In this document: piece after piece, positions 10,976 through 21,439 of the stretch | Position numbering within the stretch: position 1 is the first letter of the stretch | Layout of the letters: every line of letters starts with the position of its first letter | DNA from: Siderastrea radians | Taxonomy: Eukaryota; Cnidaria; Anthozoa; Scleractinia; Rhizangiidae | Assembly: GCA_964017195.1 (NCBI GenBank) | Contig: OZ024890.1 | Location: 19,663,701 to 19,727,700 of the forward strand | DNA length: 64,000 bases | Direction: 5' to 3' | Notes under the pieces: model-generated | What the model was told of the DNA's origin: nothing | Databases searched by the model: none | Seen by the model: only the letters and a program-made list of their open reading frames with translations | Made by a program: the position numbers and the translations under genes

Positions 10976-11681
10976 TTACTTAGCTAGACTAGTGATTTTG
11001 CTTAGTGACACTGGCCTATTGGTGGAGTACTTCATTCCCAACCCCATTGCCCAGCATATCTTGTTGTGTTGTTGTTTCGCATGGGTTGGGAGCATTAATG
11101 CTGAAAGAAAGTGAGTAGAAAAACTTACGGCATTGCGCATCATAATATTACAAGAGGTCTAATTTTCGTGTGGTTGAACCGAAGCTCAGTACATAAGTTT
11201 CTGATGGAGGCTCATGCCTAGTAATCTTTTTAAATGTAAATTCAACTTTATGGTTACAAAAATAGAGCATATAACTCGCTGATATATAACTCATTAATAA
11301 ATGCTTAGCTATTCTAGTTGTTCAAGATGAATAAAAAAAATGTATGAAATAACAAAAGTTGTTGCTTACTCTTGAGCATAACTGAATTGTAATAAGATGC
11401 ACTGTTTTCTGGAAAACGTAACTGGACTTTGTAAATTAACTTTAGCATATCTTACAAAAACAAAGGTATATGTGCATGTGTTTACGCTGTTATTTCTCGT
11501 CCTTGTCTTGTTAAGGCCAATTACGTTTTACATAACAAGACTACTTATTTATTATCGCCTTTGAATCCGAGCTCAGTCGATGAAATTTCTCACAAGCAGT
11601 TTACTGTACGTCACAGATACTGAAGGCTGTTTTTTCGGGAAGACGAAATTTGTCAACGAGCTCACTCCCTAGCTAAGACTG

Positions 11682-11875
11682 CCGAAAGTGAGAAAGTGAG
11701 AATTTGTTATGCCTGCTTGGTACGGAATTAGGAAGGATCGAAAGCAATTTGGAAATTTTTGGAAAAGGAAATACTTTCGAAAAGTATTTCCCTTTCCAAG
11801 AATTTCAAAATTGCTTTCGATCCTTTCGAATTCTGTACCAAGCTGGCATGACAAATTCTCACTTTCAAACAGTTG
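11682..11875. mobile_element. Palindromic element, copy 1
   Basis: The arms GAAAGTGAGAATTTGT.ATGCC and GGCATGACAAATTCTCACTTTC bracket an almost complete inverted repeat in which GGATCGAAAGCAATTT pairs with AATTGCTTTCGATCC. The same element sits at the equivalent place in the duplicated unit (17453-17652), so it predates that duplication. It is non-coding. Confidence 0.75.
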
Positions 11876-11971
11876 CACATTTGGGGTACAAAATGGAGGA
11901 CTGATTTAAAACCGAATTTTACTGTTCAAAACTTTTCTATCGAGTAGATCAGCATCAGTCACACAATTTAA

Positions 11972-12253
11972 GGCTACTCTGGACCTTCGCAGGTGTCTTC
12001 CCGTGTCCTCCGGGAAAAAAATTTGTATGCGCACCATTTTAAAGGAAAGCACGGCAAACTATATATCGTTAGAAAGCTTAATAAATGTAGATTTTGGAAA
12101 AAAATGTGAATTGCCATTTTTTTGATTCCACAAACGAAAATTGTAAAAATGACAGCGAAAATGACCATGCATCATTCAATGAGACAAATGAATTAATAGG
12201 GTACCAAACTTTGGCAGATTTCTGTGAAATTTGGCCTGAACATTCCTTAGATG
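11972..12253. mobile_element. Truncated TTAA-flanked element (GGTTACT family)
   Basis: After TTAA at 11968-11971 the sequence GGCTACTCTGGACCTTCGCA begins, matching the terminus of the complete element at 35726. The interior follows that element for about 280 bp (AGCACGGCAAACTATATATCG, AAATTTGGCCTGAACATTCC). It then stops at about 12253, where GPCR-unit sequence (ACATCACATTACGTCATGAA, also at 19083) resumes, so the right half is missing. Confidence 0.65.
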
Positions 12254-13480
12254 TCACATTGATGTCACATGACATCACATTACGTCATGAAGACAGTAAT
12301 GCATGTATAGTTATTAGAATTCATGTGTACATCACCTGGCTGTGCAAATTCGTTGACCATAAAGTTGGGTGGTTTATACAGATGAAGGGCATCTGAAGCC
12401 CTTCCCCTTCCCTTGCCGTCCTAGAAGGCCCAGACAAGGTATGGTCTGGAACAGATGAAATGAATTTTAAGAAAGCATGACTGAACGCCGTTAGCAGACA
12501 GAATCTGGTGTCCCCTGTGTGAATTGTTTTGAGTATCAAATACAGCTAATTCTTTTCGGACTGCTTAGCTGTAAACAGCGAAAGGAATGGATATCCCGTC
12601 ATTGTGTCTTCAAATTACCGGTGGCCAGAATCGATTGATGTTGGTTATTGCGTTTCCATAAAGCCAATCAAAACGAACGAAGGTTGGTATCTACTGTAAA
12701 GTGGTACTATCATCAATAAAATCACTTCTGTTTTCTCTTCGGATTTCGAAACTTTGCTTACTATACACTCCCCAAGTGAAATATGAAGCCTTAATTTCGA
12801 GAAGAAGGCTGTTTATTTAAACTGCAATTTTCTGATTTAATGTCCCGCCATTATTACACAAGAAACGGTATAATGAGATCATTCACTCACGAGCTTTAGA
12901 ATACAGTGTGTGTGAAAGTGGCTTATGTAGTATGTAGCACGGTAGTTTTGAGCTTTCAGACTCTCAAACTCGTGTTCTGCATAATCAATAAGCTGTGTTC
13001 ACCCCGGGGGGTGTACTTTCTAGTAACAGGCTAATGGGGATGTGCCGCTGGATGGGGTCGCATTTTCACGACTAGATTGACTATAATGGGGTTGCATTTT
13101 CGTTAGGAGCTAATAGAGTTACTATAATGGGGTCACACATTTGCGGGATTTCAGGGCGGTAAGTAAATTCCGGCAAGTAGGGATTTGGGGTATATTTGCC
13201 CAAAAGTGACTAACATGGGGTCTATAGCTGGCTACAGAATAGACTATAATGGGGTAGGGGTTCGGAGAGGCCAGCGGCACATACCCAGCAAAAATTGACC
13301 CAAGTACCCCCCCCCCCCCCCGGGGTGTTCACTCACTGGATTTGTTGCGTAATGTTAGTAAGCACGTACAGAAGGTTAGATTACCTTATTTCCGCTAATT
13401 TGAATATTCACAAATGCAAACTGAACACAATCCCAAGCACTGTATAGTTTAAAAAAACCTGGCTTAGTTGGGAAAGGAAC
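12254..13480. other. Subfamily A upstream region; no gene except MITE
   Basis: 12254-12700 is a copy of 19081-19480 (shared GTACATCACCTGG, AGATGAAGGGCATCTGAAG and AATTACCGGTGGCCAGAATC) and resembles 14010-14160. It is the duplicated 5' region of subfamily A receptors. No coding sequence is supported. Confidence 0.6.
13003..13324. mobile_element. hAT-like MITE with 8-bp target-site duplication
   Basis: The 322-bp element is bounded by identical 8-bp copies GTGTTCAC at 12995-13002 and 13325-13332. The termini are inverted: CCCGGGGGGTGTACTT at the left, and AAGTACCCC, a C-run, then CGGG at the right. The inner parts also pair (GGATGTGCCGCTGG with CCAGCGGCACATACCC). It is non-coding. The 8-bp duplication is what hAT transposases make; the family assignment is an inference. 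Confidence 0.75.
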
Positions 13481-13520
13481 CTTTTGTTGCTAAATTATAT
13501 TTTCACTGGCAACGTATTGT

Positions 13521-13800
13521 GTGGACAAAAGGCCTTTTTTTTGTCATGGAAAAAAAACACTAAAAACGTGCTTCTTTGTAGATATCAACCTGAGCAAAAC
13601 GGTAGACGTAAACATCGCAAATATTCTGACAGGTGTTTCCAATGTAATGTTTTCTTTGATAACGTGCGCGGGAAGTTTTATTATTATGCTTGCTATCCAC
13701 AAAGCCCATGGACCTTCATTCTCCATCTTTCATCTTTAAAATTTTGCTCATAGCTTCCGAAGTTCTTTTGTGCTCAATTTGTGAGCCTTTCTTGGTGGGG
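13521..13800 (+). pseudogene. Subfamily A GPCR, truncated 5' fragment
   Basis: The sequence matches the N-terminus, TM1 and start of TM2 of the gene at 14398. A conceptual reading contains CFFVDINLSKT, NIANILTGVSNVMFSLIT and HGPSFSIFHL. The equivalent ATG (13550) is followed by a stop because an A-run has changed length, LGN of TM1 has become AGS, and small deletions break the frame before TM2. DNA similarity continues to about 13800 (TCAATTTGTGAGCCTTTCTT) and then stops. TM3-TM7 are absent. It is a dead duplicate lying 0.6 kb upstream of an intact paralogue. Confidence 0.85.
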
Positions 13801-14397
13801 ACACCACATTTTCACAAATTTGTAACCCGGGACTACTCTGATACAAGAACACATTAAAAGGAAAAAACACAAACACAAACACAAATTATCTTCGCTTTTT
13901 TTAACCACAACATCCGTTATTGTTAACAAATTTATTGCCGTTTTTGTGCAAGTCTGTGCCATTTTGTGCCATTATTTCAGTGACAGGTGCAGCTAGTTCT
14001 ACCTTCTACAGGCTGCGCAGCTGTTAACAGTGAAAGGACCAGACATCCATTTGTCCCCAAATTATTGTTGGCCAGAACAGAATTATATAAGATATTGCAG
14101 ATATTGTAGTTCTGCACAACCAATCAAAACGAGAGGATGGGTATATACTGAAAGCAGATACAAATCTTTATATAGCTGCCTCATGACAGCAACCACTTTC
14201 AGAAGCTTGAACTATCTAATTTCCTCCTTATTTGAATACTTACGAATATAAAATTAACGCAACAACCCCAAACATCGTATTGTTGCTGAAAGCTTGACTA
14301 AGTTAAAAAGGGACCTTTTTGGCGGCACAATTACATTGTACTGGTGACATACTGTTGTAGTTCCTCGCATTTGGGAGGGCAAAAGGCTTTATTTGTC

Positions 14398-15291
14398 ATG
14401 AACGAAACACAAAAATCCTGCTTCTTTTTGGATATCAACTTAGACGAAACGGAAGACGTATTCATCGCAAATATTTTGACCTGTGTTCTTAACGTGTTGT
14501 TTTCTCTGGTAACATGTATGGGAAATCTTGTTATTCTGCGTGCCATCCGCAAAGCCCAAGAACTTCATTCGCCATCTTTCATCCTTTTGAGTTGTCTTGC
14601 AGCTTCAGATCTTCTTGTGGGTGCAATTTGTCAGCCTTTCTTTGTTGCATATAAAGTTGCTGAACTTGTTGAGAATTTTACTGCATATTGTATTTTGAGA
14701 ATGTTTCAGGTCATATCAAGTTGGATAACGTCAGGTGTATCTTTGTTAATTTTGGCTGCTATTTCCATTGATCGTCTTCTCGCTCTAACACTTCACTTAC
14801 GATACAATATGATCGCCACTGTTCCTAGGGTGTTTCAAACCGCCCTTATTCTCTGGATGTTTTCCATAATAGCTGTCATGTCAAGGTTTTGGATGAGCTC
14901 TACAGACTGGTTATTTTTGCCTGTGGTCATTTTGGTTCTAACATTTGTCATTACAACCTTGAGTATCTGTAAAATATTTCAAATCGTGCGAAGACACCAA
15001 CGCCAGATAAACAACCAAAATGTGGCTTCGGCGAGTCCGGTGAACGTGTTTAAGTGTAGAAAATGTGCTGTAACTGTAGTTTACGTTTATGGTTTGTTCT
15101 TAATTTTCTACCTTCCGATCTGTGTAACAATATTCATGGAAGTATCTATTGGATACACAAGAACAGTGAAAATTGCATATAACTGCGCTGCAACTGCTGT
15201 CTTCATCAATTCCTTCTTGAATCCGCTTGTGTATTGTTGGCGAATAAGGGAGATACGACGAGCTGTTAAGAATGTTCTGAGGAAAGATTGA
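14398..15291 (+). CDS. Class A (rhodopsin-like) orphan GPCR, subfamily A, intact
   Basis: A 297-residue single-exon receptor, the closest intact relative of the gene at 7992 and the template for the pseudogenes at 13.5 and 19.6-22 kb. It shows Cys8-FFLDIN at the N-terminus, GN in TM1, LAASD in TM2, AYC before TM3, DRL after TM3, FMEV / FYLP in TM6 and NPLVY in TM7, ending in a short basic tail (RRAVKNVLRKD). Extracellular loop 2 (RFWMSSTDW) has no Cys. The frame is open upstream to 14344, but the start at 14398 aligns with MNTT of its paralogues. The sequon near the N-terminus of the other copies is NET here. It is predicted to be a G-protein-coupled plasma-membrane receptor with unknown ligand. 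Confidence 0.92.
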   Translation: MNETQKSCFFLDINLDETEDVFIANILTCVLNVLFSLVTCMGNLVILRAIRKAQELHSPSFILLSCLAASDLLVGAICQPFFVAYKVAELVENFTAYCILRMFQVISSWITSGVSLLILAAISIDRLLALTLHLRYNMIATVPRVFQTALILWMFSIIAVMSRFWMSSTDWLFLPVVILVLTFVITTLSICKIFQIVRRHQRQINNQNVASASPVNVFKCRKCAVTVVYVYGLFLIFYLPICVTIFMEVSIGYTRTVKIAYNCAATAVFINSFLNPLVYCWRIREIRRAVKNVLRKD

Positions 15292-15508
15292 AAACACAAA
15301 TGAGAACACCTGACTCTCGCCAGGCGAGGCTAGGTAAGCTGATCGACTTGATGGATCATTTTGAATACGCCGGCCGTTGCGCCCTCTTTACCGATTTTAA
15401 ACCCTTTATGCCGAATTTCTTTCTTAATCTTATTTTGTGACAGTTAACGTATGTCCATAAAAATGCATTCTTTTGATGCATAAGAGAAAAGAGGCAAGTC
15501 TTAACTAA

Positions 15509-15534
15509 TAATAATAATAATAATAATAATAATG

Positions 15535-15569
<35 letters not shown>

Positions 15570-15570
15570 T
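15509..15570. repeat. (AAT)n microsatellite
   Basis: AAT/ATA trinucleotide run interrupted once by GAT. Confidence 0.9.
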
Positions 15571-16634
15571 ATAGTCCGTTTATTAAACCCGTTTGCAGCT
15601 AATCTAGCTGAATTACAGAAGCTTACGACGATGACAAAAAATGAAGGAATCATCTAAGACAACTTGATACTAAGAAATTAATATCTCTTTCCAGCAATGT
15701 TTTTGTAGGTTCCTGGACGGTGAGAAATGACGATGAAACAGTTCGAAACCAATTGCGATTTTCCATTTACTACTTCTTGGAGTTCTCGCGACAATAGAGC
15801 ATTTTCATCAGTGACGCTACGCACGCAAAGGTTTCTGGTAGTTGTTGGAACCTGAATCGATCAATCGCGGGGATGTGCCAAAGAGGTACTCCGCAAAAGG
15901 CCTACTCGCAAAAGCACCACGACCGCAGAGGAAAAAAAAAACAAACCAAAAAAAAATTTAGTTAATCGAATACTACAGTGAACGATCATTACAAATGGAA
16001 CTCGCTTATTACGCTATTCGTAGGTCCCTCTCAACCTTTCCACCACAGCAGCGAAAACGTTGCATATACTGCATAGCATTGACGAAGCACAGGTAACTAC
16101 TCGTTATTTTTGGAACAGCATCATTATCATCATCAACAACAACAACAATAACGGAAAAAAAAAAACAAGAACAACAGCAACAGCAAAAACAACTGAATAC
16201 AGCAGCCCACCATCGATAACGTTAAATGCCGAAAGAAAGCGAGTAGAAAACCTTACGGCATTGCGCAAAATAAAATATCAAGAGGTCTAATTTTCGTGTG
16301 GTTGAACTGAAGCTCAGTAGATAAGTTTCTGGTGGAGGCTCATGCCTGGTAATCTTCAACTTTATGATTACAAAAATAGAGCATATAACGCACTGATATA
16401 TCACTCATTAATAAATAATTAGCCATTCTAGTTGTACAAGATGCCTGAAAAGATTGTATGAATTAACACAAGTTGTTGCTTAATCTTGAGTATAATTGAA
16501 TTGTCATAAAATGCGCTGTTTACTGGAAAACTTAACTGGACTTTGTAAATTAACTTAAGTGTATCTCACGAAAACAAAGGTATATGTGCATGTGTTTACG
16601 CGGTTATTTCGCGTCCTTTGTCTTGTTAAGGTCA

Positions 16635-17295
16635 ATCCATGGTTTGTGCCTAATGTGCATAAAATTTACCCAAAAGTCATAACTCTGCGGACATCTGCCG
16701 GAAAACTCTCAAACTTGGCAACTGTGGAAAAACTGATGGCCCTAACTCAGTTCTGACTTCAAGTGTCAATCATCTGGGTCACGTGACCAGTAAAGGCTTA
16801 ATAACGGTTAAAATTTCAGAGTGAAATGGGGAATATAAAATGAAATAGAATTAAATCTTTTTGGGTGCCATTCTAAATTCATCATAAATTCGCCTTTTAA
16901 ACGCGTCCATACTAAGTAGAAATCCTACAAATGACGAAAATAGATCACGTGTCTTAATTAATGCTTTGATAATTTCTAATTTAAATAGAAGAGACAACCT
17001 CACAAGGCGAAAATCATAATAAACCCTTTGGATTTAAAAGAATGACACCCAAAAAGATTTAATTCTGTTTCATTTTATAGTCCCCATTTTACTCTAAAGA
17101 TTTTGACCGTTAATCATCCTTCACTAGTCAGTTGACACAAGCGTTGGGCACTTAAGTCTAAACATTGAGTTAAGGCCATCAAGTTTTAAATGGGTGCCAC
17201 GTTTGATAGCTTTTCAGCAAATGTCCCCAAAGTTATGATCAGTTGAGTAGATTTTATGCAAATTAGACTCTAACCATGCCTCAAGTGGCCTGAGA
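16635..17295. mobile_element. Long inverted-repeat (foldback) element
   Basis: A 0.66-kb stretch with no counterpart in copy 1 of the duplication (near 11520-11540 there). Its outer arms pair imperfectly over more than 150 bp: ATGGTTTGTGCC...TGCATAAAAT.TAC near 16638 pairs with ATTTTATGCAAATTAGACTC near 17251, and CTGATGGCCCTAACTCAG with TTGAGTTAAGGCCATCAAG. The inner arms pair as well (AAAAGATTTAATTCTGTTTC with its complement near 16845). It is non-coding, and probably two nested palindromic elements or one long foldback. Confidence 0.6.
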
Positions 17296-17452
17296 TTACC
17301 TTTTAAATAACAAGTCCACTTATTTTCTATCGCCTTTGAATCCGAGCTCATTCGATTAATTTCTCACATGCAGTTTACTTTACGTCACAGACACTGAAGG
17401 CCGCTTTTTTCGGAACCTTAAATTTGTCAACGAGCTCACTCCCTAGCTAAGA

Positions 17453-17652
17453 CTGCCGAAAGTGAGAAAGTGAGAATTTGTCATGCCAGCTTGGCACGGA
17501 ATTAGGAAGGATCGAAAGCAATTTGAAAATTTTTGGAAAGGCAAATATCTTCGGAAAGTATTTCCCTTTACAAAATGTTCCAAATTGCTTTCGATCCTTC
17601 CTAATTCCGAACCGAGCTGGCATGACCAATTCTCACTTTCGAACAGTTGCAC
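17453..17652. mobile_element. Palindromic element, copy 2
   Basis: Orthologous insertion to the one at 11682, with the same termini and central pairing of GGATCGAAAGCAATTT with AAATTGCTTTCGATCC. Confidence 0.75.
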
Positions 17653-17730
17653 TTTTGGGGTACAAAATGGAGAACTGATTTAAAACCGAATTTTACAGTC
17701 GAGTAGATCAGCATCAGTCACACAACTTAA

Positions 17731-18062
17731 GAGCGACTTTCAATAAAAATCAAGCAAAATTTCAATTTCGCGGCAGTAGTTGAAAAATCGATTTCTTTCG
17801 TATTTTGCCTATAATCAGGTATTGGTAGAGCTAGAAAACTGATGTGGTTCATATTTTGCACATAAATGGGTAATAGTAAAACTAGAAACCTGATGTGGTT
17901 CTTTTTCCCCAGAAGCTCTTTATTTCGAAAAAAAAATGAGGAAATCGATTCTCGGGTTCGGGAGGTCAAAATCACGGAAATTAATCTTGGAAATCAGTAC
18001 TATAAACTTGCATCCCGCTGGAAAACTAAAGCCAAATTCTCGATGTTTACCGAAAGTCGCTC
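17731..18062. mobile_element. TTAA-flanked MITE (GAGCGACTTTC ends)
   Basis: 332 bp between TTAA at 17727-17730 and TTAA at 18063-18066. The left end GAGCGACTTTC and right end GAAAGTCGCTC are perfect inverted repeats. Internal CTGATGTGGTTC words repeat. It is non-coding. It lies in the same target position that received a different TTAA element in duplication copy 1 (11968). Confidence 0.8.
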
Positions 18063-18069
18063 TTAAGCT

Positions 18070-18607
18070 CCAGCAAAACGGATTCAAAATTTACTTTCAA
18101 CACTATTCAACATTGTTGAATTCGGCAGGTTAAACGATTTTGGGCACGATGTTGAATGATGTCACGTGAGACATTCGTACGACAAAGTTGTACTGAACAA
18201 TGTTAGATGAAGTTAAAAAAAAAGTGCGACTGAGTACAATGTTAGAAGACCCCCGACTCCTCTTCTTTTAGCTGGTTGAATTGTTAACAAAGATCGTTTC
18301 TCTCTGTTATTTACCTATCCCCTCTCATGTTTCCACTGTGAAACATTCTCCCATATAAGCAACTTAACTTTTGCAGTCCAACTTACTTCTTTTTTTTTAG
18401 GTTATATTATTACGAAAATAAGTAAATTTGAAAGAATTCAAGATGGATGATCCAAGATGACGGATACCAAAATGGCAAATTCATTTATAACAAAGGATCA
18501 TTTCATTATATATGATGTAATGAGGACCTCATTGCTGTTGTAATGACCACCAAGGTGTTCACAGACGTCAGAATTTTATCGAACAGCTAGCTGTTGACGT
18601 TTTGTGG
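18070..18607. other. No gene seen
   Basis: AT-rich interval between two TTAA elements. No coding or RNA gene is supported. Confidence 0.5.
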
Positions 18608-18611
18608 TTAA

Positions 18612-19016
18612 AGGGGCATAGTCACGAGGATTTCGCAGATTTTTGGTCAAAACTGTGCTAAAATGATCGGTAACTAACTTTATCCATTCCCAACATTGTG
18701 TTTGAACATTTAAAGGAACATATTAATTAAATCAGTCATTAAGAGAAAACAAACCATGACCATTTTTAAATGACCATTTTTAAAATATCGATTTAATGTC
18801 AACACGCTGCAAGAATTTGAAAAGTTTAGTCTAATTTTTTCAAGTTACAACCCATTTCCATCTGTGCCACCCGTAGCAACAGACGACAGAAAATAGTTTT
18901 AGTGGATTAATATAGTCTTTGACAACAAAACTAGACCCTTATTTGTGGGCATTCATTGATGTGAGGACATATTTTTTATTTTTAAATTTGAACTAAAATA
19001 CCGTGACTATGCCCCT
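18612..19016. mobile_element. TTAA-flanked MITE (AGGGGCATAGTCACG ends)
   Basis: 405 bp bounded by TTAA at 18608-18611 and 19017-19020. The termini AGGGGCATAGTCACG and CGTGACTATGCCCCT are perfect 15-bp inverted repeats. There is no open frame of note. Confidence 0.85.
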
Positions 19017-19020
19017 TTAA

Positions 19021-19628
19021 ATATCAAAATTTAATGTAAATAATGCTGAAAGAAGGTTTCAGCGAATAAAATCAAATAAATGACATCACATTACGTCATG
19101 AAGACAGTAATGCATGTATAGTTATTAGAATTCATGTGTACATCACCTGGTTGTGCAAATTCGGTGACCATAAGTTGGGTGGTTTTTACAGATGAAGGGC
19201 ATCTGAAGTCCTTCCCCTTCCCTTGCTGTTTAGATGAAATGAATTTTAAGAAAGGATCAGTGAACGCTGTTAGTAGACAGAATCTGCTGTCCCCTGTGTG
19301 AATTGTTTTGAGTATCAAATACAGCTAACTCTTTTCGGACTGCTTAGCTGTTAACAGCGAAAGGAATGGATATCCATTATGTCTTCAAATTACCGGTGGC
19401 CAGAATCAGTCGAATGATATTGATTATTGCGTTTCCATACAGCCAATCAAAACGAGCGAAAGTTGGTATATACCCACGAATATAAATTTAACACAACAAC
19501 CGCAAGCATTTGTGAAGCTGATAAAGCTGGTCCAAGATAAAAAGGGACCTTCCTGGTACCATTACATCGTACTGGTGACCGACTGTTGCAGTTCGACGCA
19601 TTTGCGAGGACAACAGACTTTATTTGTC
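19021..19628. other. Duplicated subfamily A upstream region
   Basis: 19081-19480 copies 12254-12700, the presumed promoter and 5' leader of subfamily A. The open frame beginning at 19512 only fuses this leader with the pseudogene and LINE and is not a gene. Confidence 0.6.
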
Positions 19629-19740
19629 GTGAACGAAAAACATCCTGTCAATCCTGCTTCTTTTTGGATATCAACTTGGACGAAACGGGAGACGTATTCA
19701 TCGCAAATATTCTTTCATGTGTTCTCACAACAATGCTACA

Positions 19741-20932
19741 TGTCAGGGTCACTGTCCAGCCCTCTAGAACTTAAAATAGGAGTCCCCCAAGGGTCCATAT
19801 TGGGGCCTACTCTTTTCTCCATCTATATCAACGATCTGCCACTATCACTTAATAAAGCCGAAGTAGATATCTACGCAGATGACACGACAATCTGGTCAAG
19901 TGGTAATACTTGTGAGGAGATTCAACAGAAATTACAGAACACATTGAATAATACAGAAAGGTGGTTCAAAGCTAATGGTATGGTGCCAAACACAACAAAG
20001 ACCAAACATCTACTAGTTGGTACAGTCCAGAACAAGCTCTGTCATGCAGATAAAGACTCTTTGGATCTGCTCCTGAACAACACAAGGCTAGACGAAGCTA
20101 CCGATGAAAAGATTCTTGGAGTGAAGATTGACAAATATTTAAAATGGGACAAACACATTGACTATCTAATTAGTAAACTAAATTCTAGAATTTGTCGCTT
20201 AAAGCGAGCTAGTGGTTATTTAACAATTCACTGTAGGAAGTTGTTATACAACGCCATTATTAAACCTATCCTAGAGTATTGTTGTACTGTCCGGGGCAAT
20301 TGCTCCAAAGAGAATTTAATTAGACTACTTAGAATCCAAAAACGGTGTGCACGATTAATACTTGATGCCAAGTTTTCTGATAACACTGTGAAGTTATTTA
20401 CCAAATTAGGTTGGCTCCCCATTGACGATATTATATGTAGCAGAAAGCTTTATCTATTACATAAGAACAGTTATGGGCACTGCCCAGACTATTTTATTCC
20501 ATATATACATTATCTAAAGGACACTCATAACTACAACACTAAAGCTACCACTAAGAACAACCTAGTTCTGCCTAAGTACAAGAGAGTTTCAGGTTGCAGG
20601 AGGTTCCATACAAGTGCAATTCGCCTTTGGAATAATGTTGATGTTTCCATTCGTAACATAACATCACATAAACAATTTATAGGAAAAATACGGCAGAAGC
20701 TACTAAACCAAAATGCTGCCTTAGAACACTTTGAAATTAGCAGCCTTTTTTAGATCTTATTAGTATAATGTTCAATTTTTTGTTATTATTATTAGACATT
20801 AGAATATAGTAAGTAGTTAATTAGGTCAAATCGCGTGAAATATCTTTTCTTTTTTCCTTGTTGTGTAAAATTAGGGAGGGCCATATTGAAAACTACTGGG
20901 CAACCAGTAAGTTATGTTACCCTCATTAAGTA

Positions 20933-20970
<38 letters not shown>
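19741..20970 (+). mobile_element. 5'-truncated non-LTR retrotransposon (LINE)
   Basis: An open reading frame of about 335 codons ends at 20753. It begins inside the RT palm, with GVPQGSILGPTLFSIYIND, then YADDTTIW (the YxDD catalytic box), the ILGVKIDK thumb-proximal segment, and a C-terminal LWNNVDVSIRN block typical of CR1/L2/Rex-like LINEs. The endonuclease and first RT motifs are missing. A 3' untranslated stretch ends in a (TTA)n tail at about 20937-20970, right at the junction with GPCR TM1. It is inserted in the same orientation as the receptor. The clade assignment is tentative. Confidence 0.88.
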
Positions 20971-20971
<1 letters not shown>

Positions 20972-21165
20972 TTATTGTTTTCTCTTGTAACATGTATGGG
21001 AAATCTTGTTATTCTGCGTGCCATCCGCAAAGCCCAAGACCTTCATTCGCCATCTTTCATCCTTTTGAGTTGCCTCGCAGCTTCAGATCTTCTTGTGGGT
21101 GCAATTTGTCAGCCTTTCTTCGTGGCGTATAAAATCGCTGAACTTGTTGAGAATTTTACTGCATA

Positions 21166-21439
21166 GAATTATGTGAAGATCATTGCAGTGAAGGTGTTTC
21201 AACCTAAGCGGTTGAAAAGAAGAAACCTGAAAAAATTCAGACTTGAACGGGAATCGAACCCATGACCTCTGCGAACACCGGTGCAGCAAAGGTCATGGGT
21301 TCGATTCCCGTTCAAGCCTGGATTTTTTCAGGTTTCTTCTTTTCAACCGCTTAGGTTGAAACACTTTCACTGCGATGATCTTCACATAATTCTATCTTTA
21401 TCCGCAGTTCAAATATATGAATTTCATATATTAATGTTC
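21166..21439. mobile_element. Foldback SINE-like element with tRNA B boxes and 14-bp TSD
   Basis: 274 bp inserted in GPCR codons just before TM3, flanked by 14-bp direct repeats AATTTTACTGCATA (21152-21165 and 21440-21453); the paralogue at 14398 has the single, uninterrupted site. About 103 bp at the left (GAATTATGTGAAGATCATTG onward) is repeated inverted at the right (up to GATCTTCACATAATTC), with a ~20-bp centre. Each arm contains a tRNA T-arm-like B box (GGTTCGATTCCCGTTC, inverted in the left arm). A 47-bp tail ends in ATATATGAATTTCATATAT. It has no coding capacity. Confidence 0.85.

Larger units (their letters stand above)
9398..11970. repeat. Copy 1 of a segmental duplication downstream of subfamily A GPCRs
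   Basis: The sequence from TTTAGTTAATCGAATACTAC near 9398 onward corresponds to that from 15959 onward, in the same order: the AACTCGCTTATT block, the CATTAACAACAACA-type stretch, the AGCTCAGTA / TGGAGGCTCATGCC block near 11180, the GTATATGTGCATGTGTTTACG block near 11467, and the palindromic element at 11682. Copy 1 carries extra insertions (9485-9770, part of 9900-11090). No gene is seen inside. An open frame at 10156-10464 is opened by the AAT microsatellite and is not supported. Confidence 0.7.
15953..17730. repeat. Copy 2 of the subfamily A downstream segmental duplication
   Basis: Corresponds block by block to 9398-11970, with its own insertion at 16635-17295. The match runs right up to the words GAGTAGATCAGCATCAGTC before a TTAA site, as in copy 1. 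No gene is supported inside. Confidence 0.7.

Noticed and set aside
19512..20753. 413-codon frame as a single gene
   Set aside because: It is a chance fusion of duplicated GPCR leader, a pseudogene fragment in another frame and a LINE RT; only the RT part is real coding sequence.
21240..21320. A tRNA gene pair in the foldback
   Set aside because: Only the T-arm/B-box part is tRNA-like; no acceptor stem or anticodon arm is seen, and the whole lies within an insertion with a TSD.
21166..21439. CRISPR-like or phage attachment structure suggested by repeats
   Set aside because: Inverted, not direct, repeats in a eukaryotic context with a retroposition-like TSD.
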